Of a stretch of 5,638 bases of DNA, positions 5,634 through 5,638 are shown piece after piece. The position numbers and the translations under genes were made by a program. Each line of letters begins with the position of its first letter. Within the stretch, counting starts at the first letter, position 1. A model generated the notes under the pieces. It was given only the letters and a program-made list of their open reading frames with translations, was not told where the DNA came from and did not search any database. The stretch covers positions 1 to 5,638 of the forward strand of contig NZ_CALAGI010000145.1 in the NCBI RefSeq assembly GCF_937891315.1, written 5' to 3'. This DNA comes from an uncultured Amaricoccus sp. Lineage in GTDB: Bacteria > Pseudomonadota > Alphaproteobacteria > Rhodobacterales > Rhodobacteraceae.

Positions 5634-5638
5634 CGCCC

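Larger units (their letters stand above)
5360..5638. other. Noncoding stretch after the operon, no gene seen
   Basis: These 279 bases after the last stop contain no open frame with a convincing start and composition on either strand; the frames crossing it are continuations of other-frame readings of the last gene. Base use changes here: C-runs and GATC-rich DNA (around 5535-5580) replace the regular codon pattern. It holds the three inverted repeats listed separately. Confidence 0.6.

Noticed and set aside
1..5638. Search for CRISPR arrays, transposases, phage genes, toxin-antitoxin pairs or tRNA genes
   Set aside because: No regularly spaced repeats, transposase motifs, small paired genes of toxin-antitoxin type, or cloverleaf-forming sequence were seen. 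The only tandem repeats are coding or simple-sequence ones.

Overview
This is a very GC-rich bacterial window with dense, plus-strand-only coding. Third codon positions are strongly G/C-biased, which also produces long spurious open frames on the minus strand. The style suggests an alphaproteobacterium, possibly Rhodobacterales: a membrane-anchored Ala/Pro-rich protein with a LytR-C/SPOR-like tail, and a tight glycosyltransferase operon with overlapping genes. This placement rests on protein style only; there is no rRNA, tRNA or marker gene to confirm it.

Layout, left to right: (1) from the left edge to 1232, a membrane-anchored protein with a long Ala/Pro linker and a C-terminal LytR_C/SPOR-like domain; its frame is open to the window edge, so its true start may lie outside. 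(2) 1233-1447, a 215-base gap holding a GC-alternating/CACGC simple repeat and a stem-loop followed by a T-run, a plausible terminator. (3) 1448-1795, a small secreted protein of unknown function. (4) 1806-2933, a GT-B glycosyltransferase with a clear E-x7-E motif. (5) 2920-4998, a large protein whose C-terminal half looks like a MurG/GT28-like glycosyltransferase and whose N-terminal half looks like a second, degenerate Rossmann-type GT-B unit. (6) 4949-5359, a small cytosolic Rossmann-like protein of unknown function. (7) 5360-5638, no convincing gene, but several inverted repeats including a strong compound dyad at the right end.

Genes 3 to 6 form one probable operon: a 10-base gap, then overlaps of 14 and 50 bases. 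The two glycosyltransferases probably act in the same cytoplasmic pathway building or decorating a surface glycan, lipid-linked glycan or glycosylated protein; the small last gene looks like an accessory to them. Donor, acceptor and product cannot be read from the sequence. I did not find a defence system, CRISPR array, transposase, phage gene or tRNA. The most unusual elements are the double GT-B architecture, the small uncharacterised coupled partner behind it, and the uncharacterised secreted protein at the head of the operon.
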